A stretch of 64,000 bases of DNA from Pseudonocardia alni (GTDB taxonomy: Bacteria; Actinomycetota; Actinomycetes; Mycobacteriales; Pseudonocardiaceae). Position 1 is the stretch's first letter; every line of letters starts with the position of its first letter. The notes under the pieces are model-generated. The model saw nothing but the letters and a program-made list of their open reading frames with translations. It did no database searches and was not told the DNA's origin. The DNA lies in contig NZ_PHUJ01000003.1 in NCBI RefSeq assembly GCF_002813375.1, positions 62,001-126,000 of the forward strand. Direction: 5' to 3'. This document shows positions 54,224 to 64,000 of this stretch, piece by piece. The position numbers and the translations under genes are program-made.

Positions 54224-55168
54224 TTAGAGGTGTGCCACCTCCCGCAGCGCGGCGAGCGCCCCGGCCTCGACGAGGTCGGCGTTGATCGCGGCCCCCGCGA
54301 ACGCCCCCGCGGCCGCCGCGGCCCCCACCTGCGCGCTCAGGTCGGTGATGTTGCCCGCGACCCACACGCCCTCGACCGTGCTGCGGCCCGTCGCGTCGGC
54401 GACGAGGTGCTGCCCCATCCCGCTCGGGTGCTCGGCTGGGACCAGGCCCAGCTCGGCGAGGAAGCCGGCGCGGGCCTCCATCCGGGGCGCCACCGCGACG
54501 ACCTCGCGCGCCAGCACGCCGGTCGGCGTGACCAGCCCGGTGATGGCGCCGCCGGACCGCACGACCTCGCTCACCGGCCCGTCGACGACGGCGATGCCGA
54601 GCGCGGCGAAGCGTTCCCGCTGCTCCGCGGTCGGCCCCGTCGAGTGCGACACGTAGACCACGTCCGCACTGAGCTGCCGGAACAGCAGCGCCTGGTGCGC
54701 GGAGCCGGGGGCGGTCCCGAGCACCGCGATCGGGCGGTCGCGCACCTCGTAGCCGTGGCAGTAGGGACAGTGGACGACGTCGGCGCCCCACCCCTGCGCG
54801 AGTCCCGGCACGTCGGGCAGCACGTCGACCAGCCCGGTCGTGACGAGCAGCCGCCGGGCGTCGAGGGTGGTGCCGTCGGCGAGGGTCACGGTGAAGCCGT
54901 CGCCGGTGCGGCGGGCGCCGACGACCTCACCGTCGACGAGCGTGCCGCCGTAGCGGCGGACCTCCTCACGGCCGGTCGCGAGCAGCTCGGCCGGGGCGAC
55001 GCCGTCGCGGGCGAACAGGCCGTGCGCGGCGGCGGCCGGGGCGTTGCGGGGCGAGCCGGAGTCGACGACGACCACCGACCGCAGGGAGCGGGCGAGCATC
55101 ATGGCCCCGTTGAGTCCGGCCGGGCCGCCGCCGATCACGACGACGTCGTGGCGCTGTGCTGTGTCCAT
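54224..55168 (-). CDS. Thioredoxin-reductase-like FAD/NAD(P) oxidoreductase
   Basis: A 314-residue flavoprotein with VVVIGGGPAGLNGAMMLAR for FAD (about 9-27), a redox pair in the CPYCHGYEVRD motif (about 135), IAVLGTAPGSAHQALLFRQL for the nucleotide and the final VEGVWVAGNITDLSAQVGAA element. Actinobacterial proteins of this type, often next to an HTH gene, are related to thioredoxin reductase but lack a known partner. The start at 55168 is the first ATG before the VVVIGGG strand. It is divergent from the alpha/beta hydrolase. Confidence 0.88.
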   Translation of the reverse strand: MDTAQRHDVVVIGGGPAGLNGAMMLARSLRSVVVVDSGSPRNAPAAAAHGLFARDGVAPAELLATGREEVRRYGGTLVDGEVVGARRTGDGFTVTLADGTTLDARRLLVTTGLVDVLPDVPGLAQGWGADVVHCPYCHGYEVRDRPIAVLGTAPGSAHQALLFRQLSADVVYVSHSTGPTAEQRERFAALGIAVVDGPVSEVVRSGGAITGLVTPTGVLAREVVAVAPRMEARAGFLAELGLVPAEHPSGMGQHLVADATGRSTVEGVWVAGNITDLSAQVGAAAAAGAFAGAAINADLVEAGALAALREVAHL

Positions 55169-55242
55169 GTCCCCAGCCTGACGAGCAGCCGCACGCAACG
55201 GCAAGTTTCCTTGCTGAAACGGCAAACGTGCAGAATGGGTGC
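55169..55242. promoter_or_regulatory. Divergent promoter with AACGGCAA repeats
   Basis: AACGGCAA occurs at 55197-55204 and 55218-55225, 21 bases apart (two helical turns), and GCAAG-tttc-CTTGC (55201-55214) is palindromic. This is a good binding-site layout for a regulator of both divergent genes, perhaps the AraC protein encoded at 56001. Confidence 0.45.
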
Positions 55243-56004
55243 ATGTCCCTGTACGTGCACCACGCCGGCGACCCCGCCGGGCCGCCGGTCCTCGCGGTCC
55301 ATGGCGTGACCGGCCACGGTCTGCGCTGGCGGCCGCTGTTCGCGGCGCTGCCCCGGCTGCGCTGGATCGCCGTCGACGTCCGCGGGCACGGGCGGTCGCC
55401 GTGGGCGCCGCCGTGGAACCTGGAACGCCACGTCGCCGACCTGGTGGAGGTGCTGGACGCCGAGGGGGTCGGGCGCGCCGCCGTCGTCGGGCACTCCTTC
55501 GGCGGCGCCGTCGCCACGCACCTCGCGCGCACCGTTCCCGACCGCGTCGACCGGCTCGCGCTGCTCGACCCCGCACTCGGGCTGGACCCGCAGGACATGC
55601 TCGACGCGTCCGAGGACACCCGCGCCGACGTCACGTTCCCGACCCGCGACGCCGCCCGCGCGGCCAAGGCCGAGAGCTGGGCCGACGTCCCCGGCGTGCT
55701 CGTCGACGCCGAGGTGGACGAGCACCTCGAACAGCGCGACGGCGCCTGGCGCTGGCGCCTGAGCCAGGCGTCCCTGGTGGCCGCGTGGGCGGAGATGGCG
55801 CGCCCGGCGGTCGTCCCACCGGCGGGTCTGCCGACGCTGGTCGTCCCCGCCGGCCGGGCCGACTACGTCTCCGACGACTGGCTCGCCGCCTGCCGCGACG
55901 CGCTCGGGGCGGACCTGACCGTCGCCCCCGTCGACGCGGGCCACATGGTCTACCTGGAACGCCCGGCCGAGGTGGCGGCGCTGCTGCGGGAGTTCCTCGG
56001 GTGA
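55243..56004 (+). CDS. Alpha/beta hydrolase
   Basis: A 253-residue compact alpha/beta hydrolase: VLAVHGVTGHGLRWRPLF (about 15-32), VDVRGHGRSPWAP, the nucleophile elbow VVGHSFGGAVATHLARTVPD (about 82), LLDPALGLDP, and the His in DAGHMVYLERPAEVAALLRE (about 234). Its stop overlaps the start of the AraC gene (GTGA), so the two are co-expressed. Substrate unknown; the coupling with a regulator suggests a small inducible detoxification unit. Confidence 0.87.
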   Translation: MSLYVHHAGDPAGPPVLAVHGVTGHGLRWRPLFAALPRLRWIAVDVRGHGRSPWAPPWNLERHVADLVEVLDAEGVGRAAVVGHSFGGAVATHLARTVPDRVDRLALLDPALGLDPQDMLDASEDTRADVTFPTRDAARAAKAESWADVPGVLVDAEVDEHLEQRDGAWRWRLSQASLVAAWAEMARPAVVPPAGLPTLVVPAGRADYVSDDWLAACRDALGADLTVAPVDAGHMVYLERPAEVAALLREFLG

Positions 56005-56444
56005 GCGACCGCGACGACGGGCACCTGCGCGAGCTCGTCCGGCTCCGCCGGGTCCGGGACCGGATCGACCGCGAGTACGCGCGTCCGCTCGACGTCGCCG
56101 AGCTCGCCCGCGCCGAGCACGTGTCGGCCGGGCACCTGTCGCGGGCGTTCCGCAGGGCCTACGGCGAGTCGCCCTACAGCTACCTCATGACCCGGCGGAT
56201 CGAACGTGCCATGGCGCTGCTGCGACGCGGCGACCTCACCGTCACCGAGGTCTGCTTCGCCGTCGGCTGCTCCTCGCTCGGCACGTTCAGCACCCGCTTC
56301 AGCGAGCTCGTCGGGATGCCGCCGTCGGCGTACAAGCGCGCCGCCCGGGACGGCACACAGGGGCTCCCGGCGTGCGTCGCCAAACAGGTCACCCGACCGG
56401 TCAGGAATCGAGAAGCACCGGGACCCGCGACCTCCCTAGCGTGA
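56001..56444 (+). CDS. AraC-family regulator, single DNA-binding domain
   Basis: A 147-residue protein consisting of little more than the AraC double HTH: LDVAELARAEHVSAGHLSRA and LTVTEVCFAVGCSSLGTFST, with FSELVGMPPSAYKR ending the domain, then a 30-residue tail. There is no sensing domain. The GTG start overlaps the hydrolase stop. It precedes a VOC gene by 5 bases; stand-alone AraC plus glyoxalase-like pairs are common in actinobacteria and respond to small toxic compounds. Confidence 0.87.
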   Translation: MSDRDDGHLRELVRLRRVRDRIDREYARPLDVAELARAEHVSAGHLSRAFRRAYGESPYSYLMTRRIERAMALLRRGDLTVTEVCFAVGCSSLGTFSTRFSELVGMPPSAYKRAARDGTQGLPACVAKQVTRPVRNREAPGPATSLA

Positions 56445-56449
56445 GCGTC

Positions 56450-56869
56450 ATGACCGGACCCGCCATCACCATCCACGCCGGATTCCTCCCGCACACCGAC
56501 CCCGAGGCATCCCTCGCCTTCTACCGCGACGGCCTGGGCTTCGAGGTCCGCCTCGACGTCGGCCAGGGCACCATGCGCTGGCTCACCGTCGGCCCGCCCG
56601 ACCAGCCCGACGTCTCGATCGTCCTCGCCCCGCCCGCGGTGGACCCCGGCGTCACCGACGACGAGCGCCGCACCATCACCGAGATGATGGCCAAGGGCAC
56701 CTACACCGCCGTGCTGCTCGCCAGTAACGACCTCGACGCCGCGTTCGACAGGCTCCAGGCGAGCGGGGCCGAGGTCGTCCAGGAACCGGTCGACCAGCCG
56801 TACGGGGTGCGCGACTGTGCCTTCCGCGACCCCGCGGGCACGATGGTCCGCATCCAGCAGCGGCCCTGA
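56450..56869 (+). CDS. VOC/glyoxalase-family protein
   Basis: A 139-residue protein with one full VOC module: ITIHAGFLPHTDPEASLAFY and YRDGLGFEVRLDVGQGTM, then ASNDLDAAFDRLQASGAEVV and VRDCAFRDPAGTMVRIQQ. This fold binds metal or antibiotics in glyoxalases, dioxygenases and resistance proteins. ATG 56450 is used; an in-frame GTG at 56441 is possible. It follows the AraC gene and precedes the UvrA-like gene, which supports a protective role against a genotoxic small molecule (inference). Confidence 0.87.
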   Translation: MTGPAITIHAGFLPHTDPEASLAFYRDGLGFEVRLDVGQGTMRWLTVGPPDQPDVSIVLAPPAVDPGVTDDERRTITEMMAKGTYTAVLLASNDLDAAFDRLQASGAEVVQEPVDQPYGVRDCAFRDPAGTMVRIQQRP

Positions 56870-56893
56870 GACGGGCCGGACGGGGGATCCACC

Positions 56894-59231
<2,338 letters not shown>

Positions 59232-59245
<14 letters not shown>

Positions 59246-60212
59246 GGACGACCCACGGCACGAGGTCGCGGTGCTGGTCCGCCCCGGGGTGCGGCCGATG
59301 GAGCTCGGCCTGGTGCACCAGATCCTCGGCGGTGCCCGGTCGGCCGACGGGGAGCCGCTCTACCGGGTGCGCACCTGCGCTCTGCACCCCGGGACGGTGC
59401 CGACCGACGCGGACTTCCGCGTCGTGGTCGAGCACGGGCCGGAGCTGCTGGCCCGAGCCGCCACCGTGGTCGTGCTCGCGACGCAGGACGACCACGAGCC
59501 GTCGGTCGTCGCCGACCCCGGTCTCGGCACGGCCCTGGCGTCGCTGCGTCCCGGCACCCGGCTGGCGTCGATCTGCACGGCCGCGTTCCCGCTGGCGGAG
59601 GCCGGGCTGCTCGACGGTCGTCGCGCCACCACGCACTGGCTGTCCGCGGAGGCGTTCCGATGCCGGTTCCCGCGGGTCGACCTGGACCCCGCGGTGCTCT
59701 ACGTCGACGAGGGCGAGGTGCTCACCGCGGCTGGCGAGGCGTCGGGCATCGACCTGTGCCTCTACCTGGTCCGGCGCGATTTCGGCGCCGCCGTCGCCAA
59801 CGACGTCGCCCGCCGGACCGTGGTCCCGCCCTACCGGGAGGGCGGCCAGGCGCAGTACATCGCCCGGCCGGTCGCGGACGACGGACCCGGCACCGGCACC
59901 GCCGCGGCCCGCGAGCGGATGCTCGCCGACCTCGCCCGGCCCTGGACGCTGGCCGAGCTGGCCGCATCGCTGCACGTCGGCGTGCGGACACTGACCCGCC
60001 GGTTCCGGGAGGAGACCGGGCAGAGCCCGCTCGGGTGGCTGCTGCGCCGGCGCGTTGAGCGGGCCCGGGAGCTGCTCGAGACCACCGACCTCCCGGTCGG
60101 CCGGATCGCCGACGAGGTCGGGTTCGGCACGGCGACGGCGCTGCGCCGCCACGTGTGCCGCGAGCTCGGCGTGCCCCCACTGCACTACCGGCGTACCTTC
60201 CGCGGCGGCTGA
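59232..60212 (+). CDS. GlxA-type AraC regulator with DJ-1/PfpI-like domain
   Basis: A 326-residue regulator with an N-terminal DJ-1/PfpI-like domain (VAVLVRPGVRPMELGLVHQI; LASICTAAFPLAEAGLLDGR around the elbow Cys; THWLSAEAFRCRFP) and a C-terminal AraC double HTH (WTLAELAASLHVGVRTLTRR; LPVGRIADEVGFGTATALRR). The start overlaps the UvrA-like gene, so it is co-transcribed. The 3' end overlaps the next minus-strand gene by 28 bases. Confidence 0.88.
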
Positions 60213-60532
60213 GCCCGCCGGACGAGCAGGGGAGCGGCGAGCAGCGCCGCGGCGACGACCGCGGCGACCAGCGGCACCGCGCCGGGCCCCAGGGCGGCCG
60301 CCGCGACGAGCGGCCCGCCGAGGAGCGCGACGGCGACCGCGGCGGCCCGCACCGCGACCGTCCGCGGCGGCACGGTCAGCGCGAGCGGCCCCACGAGCCG
60401 GGCCGCCCCGACCGCGACGGCGACGGCCACCGCACCGACGACCAGCGCGGCGGTCGGCGGGACGTTCACGACGACGAGCAGCGCGCCGACCGCGACGACG
60501 ACGGCGGCACAGGGGAAGGTCGGAGAGGACAT
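60185..60532 (-). CDS. Small hydrophobic membrane protein
   Basis: A 115-residue protein made almost entirely of hydrophobic segments (about four spans: AAVVVAVGALLVVVNV, AALVVGAVAVAVAVGA, AVRAAAVAVALLGGPLV, VPLVAAVVAAALLAAPLL), ending in the basic RRAQPPRKVRR. Function unknown. ATG 60532 is preferred to an upstream in-frame codon at 60604, since the extra residues are not membrane-like. High GC makes Ala/Val-rich frames common by chance, so this call is moderate. Confidence 0.5.
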   Translation of the reverse strand: MSSPTFPCAAVVVAVGALLVVVNVPPTAALVVGAVAVAVAVGAARLVGPLALTVPPRTVAVRAAAVAVALLGGPLVAAAALGPGAVPLVAAVVAAALLAAPLLVRRAQPPRKVRR

Positions 60533-60610
60533 GCCCCGATGCTCGGCCGGGTCCGGCCGGAGCGGGAGTGGCCCGCGGGCCACCTCGCGAACGGATCGGG
60601 CCATCCGGGG

Positions 60611-60880
60611 TCAGCCCCCGGTGCGTGCCCCGTTCCCCAACGCGTCCCGGATCTCGCGCAGCACCGCGGTCTGCTCCTGCACCGCGGAGATCAGCACCGC
60701 GAGCTGGTCGTCGCCGTGGCGCATCTCCTGGTACAGCGCGCTCACCGCGTAGGCGGTGGCGGCGGTGTGGCCGTCGGTCGCCTGGGGGTAGTCCTGCGCC
60801 TTGTCGGCCGCCTCGAGGAGGTCGAGCGCGTGCTCGATGACGTGCTGCCCGCTCTCGCGGTGGCTGTGCGGTTCCGGCAT
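60611..60880 (-). CDS. Small helical hypothetical protein
   Basis: An 89-residue soluble, alpha-rich protein: SGQHVIEHALDLLEAADKAQ, TAATAYAVSALYQEMRHGDD, then a heptad-like LISAVQEQTAVLREIRDAL that may form a coiled coil. No family is recognised. The His-rich start (MPEPHSHRESGQH) is notable. It lies alone on the minus strand, divergent from the sensor kinase. Confidence 0.7.
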   Translation of the reverse strand: MPEPHSHRESGQHVIEHALDLLEAADKAQDYPQATDGHTAATAYAVSALYQEMRHGDDQLAVLISAVQEQTAVLREIRDALGNGARTGG

Positions 60881-61071
60881 GTCCGAATCGTACTCATTCC
60901 GGGTGACGCGGCCCGGCGACTTCGGTCGCGCTGCGCACGACCTTCGGCGGGTGCGCCACCGTCGCGCCGCCCGGCAGTCTGACGGTCGATCCCGGGGGGT
61001 CGGGAGACGGGAGGGGACCGGTGGCCGTCCCGTTCGAGCGGAGACCTGCTGGACGGCGCCGGTCCGCCCCC

Positions 61072-61083
61072 TATGGTCGACGT
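61072..61083 (+). promoter_or_regulatory. -10 element for a leaderless sensor-kinase mRNA
   Basis: TATGGT (61072-61077) lies 6 bases before GTG 61084, the spacing of leaderless actinobacterial transcripts. There is no ribosome-binding run before this GTG, which supports that reading and decides the start. Confidence 0.5.
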
Positions 61084-62211
61084 GTGCCGGTCCGCCCCGC
61101 CGTGATCTCCGCCGTGCTGGTGGTCGCGGTGTTCACCGCCGGGCTCACCGTCGCCGAGACGCAGGCCACCGCCGGGGTGCTGCAGTGGACGCTGCTCGTC
61201 GTCGGGCTCGCGATGATCGGCTCGATCGCGGTGCGCTACCGGTCGCCGCGGGTGTTCGCGGTGCTGGCCGTACTCGGCCCGCTCGTCTCGCCCGTCGCCA
61301 CCTACCTGCCGCTGGTCGGGGTGTTCGTGATCGCGACCCGGCGCCGCGCGGTCGAGACGCTGCCGGTGCTGGCCCTGGCGGTCGGGACCGCCGCGGTCAC
61401 GCTGTACCGCAACGTCCCCGACGGGCCGACGGTGCTCGTGCTGCTCGGCGGGGCCGTCGCGTTCCAGGCCATCTCGGTGACCGCGGGCCTGCTGACCGGG
61501 ATCCGCCGCGCGATGGTCGACGACCTGCGCGAGCGGCTCGCCCGCGCCGAGGCCGAGCGCGCGGTGCGCGAGGAGCAGGCCCGCGCCGACGAGCGGCGGA
61601 GGATCGCCGGGGAGATGCACGACCGGCTCGGACACCGGCTGTCGTTGCTGTCGGTGCACGCCGGGGCGCTCGCGCTGCGCGGGGACCTGCCCGCCCGCAC
61701 CGTCCGCGAGACCGCGCGGGTGCTGCGCGAGACCACCCACCGCGCGATGGAGGACCTGCGCACGATCGTCCAGGTGCTGCACGAGCCCACCGGCGACGTA
61801 CCCGACGAGGTCGACGACCTCGGTGCGGTCGAGGAGCTCGTCGCCGAGGCCCGCGCCGTCGGCGCGGACGTCCGCCTCCGGTCGACGGCGCTGTTGACGG
61901 TGTCCCCGCCGGGGCGCCCGCTGGCCGGCGTCGTGCACCGGGTGGTGCGCGAGGGCCTGACCAACGCCGCCCGGCACGCACCCGGGGCCCGGGTCGAGGT
62001 CGCCCTCGACGGGCGGCCCGGCCGGGACCTCACCGTCACCGTCACCTCCGGGCCGTCCGCGGCCGGTCCGACTCCCGAGGGTGCCGGGACCGGCCTGGTC
62101 GGGCTGCGCGAGCGCGTCGAGACCCTCGCCGGCGGGACGCTGACCCACGGCCCGACGCCGTCGGGGCACCTGCTGCGCGCGGTGCTGCCGTGGCGGGAGG
62201 AGACGGGATGA
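61084..62211 (+). CDS. NarL-type sensor histidine kinase
   Basis: A 375-residue kinase. The N-terminal 140 residues form about four to five membrane spans (ISAVLVVAVFTAGLTVAE onward). A coiled-coil stretch leads to the HisKA_3 box ERRRIAGEMHDRLGHRLSLL, with His at about 179. The HATPase part has REGLTNAARHAPGARVEVAL and GTGLVGLRERVETLAGGTL. The start at GTG 61084 fits a leaderless mRNA; an in-frame GTG at 61021 is less likely. Its stop overlaps the response-regulator start (GATGA). The signal is unknown. Confidence 0.88.
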   Translation: MPVRPAVISAVLVVAVFTAGLTVAETQATAGVLQWTLLVVGLAMIGSIAVRYRSPRVFAVLAVLGPLVSPVATYLPLVGVFVIATRRRAVETLPVLALAVGTAAVTLYRNVPDGPTVLVLLGGAVAFQAISVTAGLLTGIRRAMVDDLRERLARAEAERAVREEQARADERRRIAGEMHDRLGHRLSLLSVHAGALALRGDLPARTVRETARVLRETTHRAMEDLRTIVQVLHEPTGDVPDEVDDLGAVEELVAEARAVGADVRLRSTALLTVSPPGRPLAGVVHRVVREGLTNAARHAPGARVEVALDGRPGRDLTVTVTSGPSAAGPTPEGAGTGLVGLRERVETLAGGTLTHGPTPSGHLLRAVLPWREETG

Positions 62212-62903
62212 CCGCGACCGCGATCCGGGTGCTGCTCGTCGACGACGACCCGCTCGTCCGCTCCGGGCTGCGGGTGATGCTCGACGGGCACGCGCTGCCC
62301 GGCGACGGCACCGGACCGGTACGGCGCATCCAGGTGGTCGGCGACGCCGGTGACGGTGACGAGGTGCCCGCCGCCGTCGCCGCGGGTCGGCCGCACGTGG
62401 TGCTGATGGACCTGAGGATGCGCCGCGTCGACGGCGTCGCCGCGACCCGGGAGGTGACCTCGCGGCCCGACGCCCCGACCGTCGTCGTGCTGACCACGTT
62501 CGACGCCGACGAGCACGTCGTGCGGGCGCTGCGCGCCGGGGCGAGCGGGTTCCTGCTCAAGGACGCCGCGCCCGAGGGGATCGTGGAGGCCGTCCGTGCC
62601 GCCGCCGACGGCGACGCCGTGCTGTCCCCGGCGATCACCCGGCGGCTGATCGGCATCGTCCGCGGCGACGGCGCCGGGCCGGTCGACCGCAGGCGCGCCG
62701 CCCGGGCCCGGCTCGACCGGCTCGCCGACCGCGAGCGCGACGTCGCCGAGGCCGTCGCCCGCGGCGGCTCCAACGCCGACATCGCCGCCGAGCTGCACAT
62801 GTCGGTGGCGACGGTGAAGTCCTACGTGTCCCGGCTGCTGCGCGAGCTGGGCCTGGACAACCGGGTGCAGATCGCACTGCTCGTCCGCGACGCGACGGAC
62901 TGA
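62208..62903 (+). CDS. NarL/LuxR-type response regulator
   Basis: A 231-residue regulator: receiver with VLLVDDDPLVRSGLRVML (about 8-25), phospho-acceptor Asp in VVLMDLRMRRVDGVAATR (about 68), LTTFDADEHVVRALRAGASG and FLLKDAAPEGIVEAV, then a LuxR HTH (LADRERDVAEAVARGGSNAD; SVATVKSYVSRLLRELGLDN). The receiver carries a Gly/Pro insert after the first helix (HALPGDGTGPVRRIQ). Partner of the upstream kinase. Confidence 0.92.
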   Translation: MTATAIRVLLVDDDPLVRSGLRVMLDGHALPGDGTGPVRRIQVVGDAGDGDEVPAAVAAGRPHVVLMDLRMRRVDGVAATREVTSRPDAPTVVVLTTFDADEHVVRALRAGASGFLLKDAAPEGIVEAVRAAADGDAVLSPAITRRLIGIVRGDGAGPVDRRRAARARLDRLADRERDVAEAVARGGSNADIAAELHMSVATVKSYVSRLLRELGLDNRVQIALLVRDATD

Positions 62904-62931
62904 CCCGCCCGGGCGGACTAGCGTGGCCGGT

Positions 62932-64000
62932 GTGACGACGAGCGAGACGGTCGCCGCGGCGATGGCGGACGCGGCCGCGGCCTGGCTGGACACCCTGGAC
63001 GACGACCGGCTCGCGACCGCCCGCGGCGACGGCCCGTCCGGCGACTCCCGGTCCGACGCCGAGCGTCGTCGCTGGTTCTACACCCCCACCGACCACGGCG
63101 GGCTGACGCTGCACGCGCAGACCCCGGTCCAGCAGCAGCGCGCGATGCGGCTGGTCGCGTCCGGTCTGTCCGAGGCCGGCTACGCCACCGTGGCGACGGT
63201 CATGGGGCTGGAGAACGTCCTGGACCGGGCGCAGGACTGGCCCACCCGGCCGCACCGGGAGCGGTTCCGGGACCCGGCGCTCTACCACCTGCGGGTCTTC
63301 GGTGACCCGGGCGCGCCCACCTGGGGCTGGCGCTTCGGCGGGCACCACGTGTCGGTGAACGCACTCGTCGTCGACGGGCGGGTGGCCGCGGCCACGCCCT
63401 GCTTCCTCGGCGCGAACCCGGCGACGACGCCGCTGCTCGGCGGGGGTGTCGCGCGCCCGCTCGGGCCGACCGAGGACCTGGCCCGGGAGATCGTCCGCGG
63501 GCTCCCGCCCGAGCTCGCCGGGGTCGCGGTCCTGTCCGCCGGGGCGCCGCCGGACCTGGTGACGGCGAACCGGCCGCTGGTCGCGCCGGGCGACCGGCCG
63601 CTGCCGACCTCGGCGATCCGGCGGGAGAGCCCGCCCGGGCCGGTGGACCCGGTCGAGGGCACCGAGGCCGTCGCGCTCACCGGCGCGCCGCGCGGTGTCC
63701 CGGCGAGCGCGCTCGAGGACCGTGGCCGCGACCTGCTGCGCCGCCTGCTCTCGGCCTACCTGGACCGGGCACCGGCCGGGGTCTCACCCGCGGCCCGGTA
63801 CGACGACGACGCCGCCCTCGACGAGGTGCACCTGGCCTGGGCAGGGTCGCTGGAGGCGGGGGAGCCGCACTACCACCGGCTGCAGGGGCCGCGGCTGCTG
63901 CTGGAGTGGGACAACACCCAGGACGGCGCGGACCACGCCCACTCGGTGTGGCGCGACCCGGAGAACGACTTCGGCGTGGACCTGCTCGACGACCACCACC
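62932..64000 (+). CDS. DUF3500-family protein (partial, runs off the window)
   Basis: At least 356 residues, open to the window edge. RRWFYTPTDHGGLTLHAQTP (about 43), VQQQRAMRLVASGLSEAGYA, MGLENVLDRAQDW and WGWRFGGHHVSVNALVVDGR are marks of DUF3500 proteins, which lack an assigned function. A TAGCGT about 7 bases before GTG 62932 suggests a leaderless mRNA. The C-terminus is missing here. Confidence 0.82.
   Translation, partial: MTTSETVAAAMADAAAAWLDTLDDDRLATARGDGPSGDSRSDAERRRWFYTPTDHGGLTLHAQTPVQQQRAMRLVASGLSEAGYATVATVMGLENVLDRAQDWPTRPHRERFRDPALYHLRVFGDPGAPTWGWRFGGHHVSVNALVVDGRVAAATPCFLGANPATTPLLGGGVARPLGPTEDLAREIVRGLPPELAGVAVLSAGAPPDLVTANRPLVAPGDRPLPTSAIRRESPPGPVDPVEGTEAVALTGAPRGVPASALEDRGRDLLRRLLSAYLDRAPAGVSPAARYDDDAALDEVHLAWAGSLEAGEPHYHRLQGPRLLLEWDNTQDGADHAHSVWRDPENDFGVDLLDDHH

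Overview
The window is very GC-rich, with GC-loaded third codon positions, many GTG starts and stop/start-overlapping genes. It reads as an actinobacterium, most likely of the Pseudonocardiaceae type; no marker gene fixes the genus. About 40 kb of accessory DNA (a defence island) lies on the left and ordinary metabolic and transport genes on the right.

Left edge (1-4.4 kb): an Mrr-type nuclease, a 3' fragment of tRNA-Val(CAC) followed by a perfect stem-loop, and the decayed C-terminal end of a tyrosine integrase whose catalytic Tyr reads as His. These are the scars of past site-specific integration. A TetR regulator and a divergent TIM-barrel hydrolase-like gene share two palindromic operators. 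A diverged repeat flanks this part.

Set A (4.4-21.7 kb): on the plus strand, an SF1 helicase with a C-terminal Vsr-like nuclease and a DUF262 protein. Converging on them from the minus strand is a tight operon encoding a DUF4352-type membrane protein, an EVE/PUA-like protein broken by one in-frame stop, an unrecognised 950-residue protein, a YprA/DUF1998 helicase and a complete sigma-70-type factor. I do not know a described system with this composition. It is the best candidate here for something new, and may be a modification-sensing restriction system with its own transcription factor.

Set B (22.0-38.4 kb, minus strand): SNF2/HepA-type ATPase, Eco57I-like DNA methyltransferase, a 2124-residue YprA/DUF1998 helicase fused to a PD-(D/E)XK-like domain, a RelE-like/UvrD helicase fusion and a 62-residue ORF. 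Starts and stops overlap or abut at each junction. This is DISARM-like in its first two genes and Druantia-like in its giant helicase. The specificity part of the methyltransferase has strikingly low GC, as if swapped by recombination. A divergent pair (Cys/His protein and HhH-SNF2 helicase) lies at 38.6-41.5 kb.

Junction (41.5-44 kb): a DJ-1/PfpI tail, a frameshifted AraC gene and frameshifted flavin-oxidase (PPOX) genes form a decay zone around one intact alpha/beta hydrolase.

Right part (44-64 kb): alpha/beta hydrolases, a short-chain dehydrogenase, a secreted CE15-like esterase, a complete Opp/Dpp-type peptide ABC transporter operon, a thioredoxin-reductase-like flavoprotein with a zinc-ribbon protein, a hydrolase-AraC-VOC-short UvrA-GlxA run, a NarL-type two-component system and the start of a DUF3500 gene. 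No rRNA, intact tRNA, CRISPR array or intact insertion sequence was seen.
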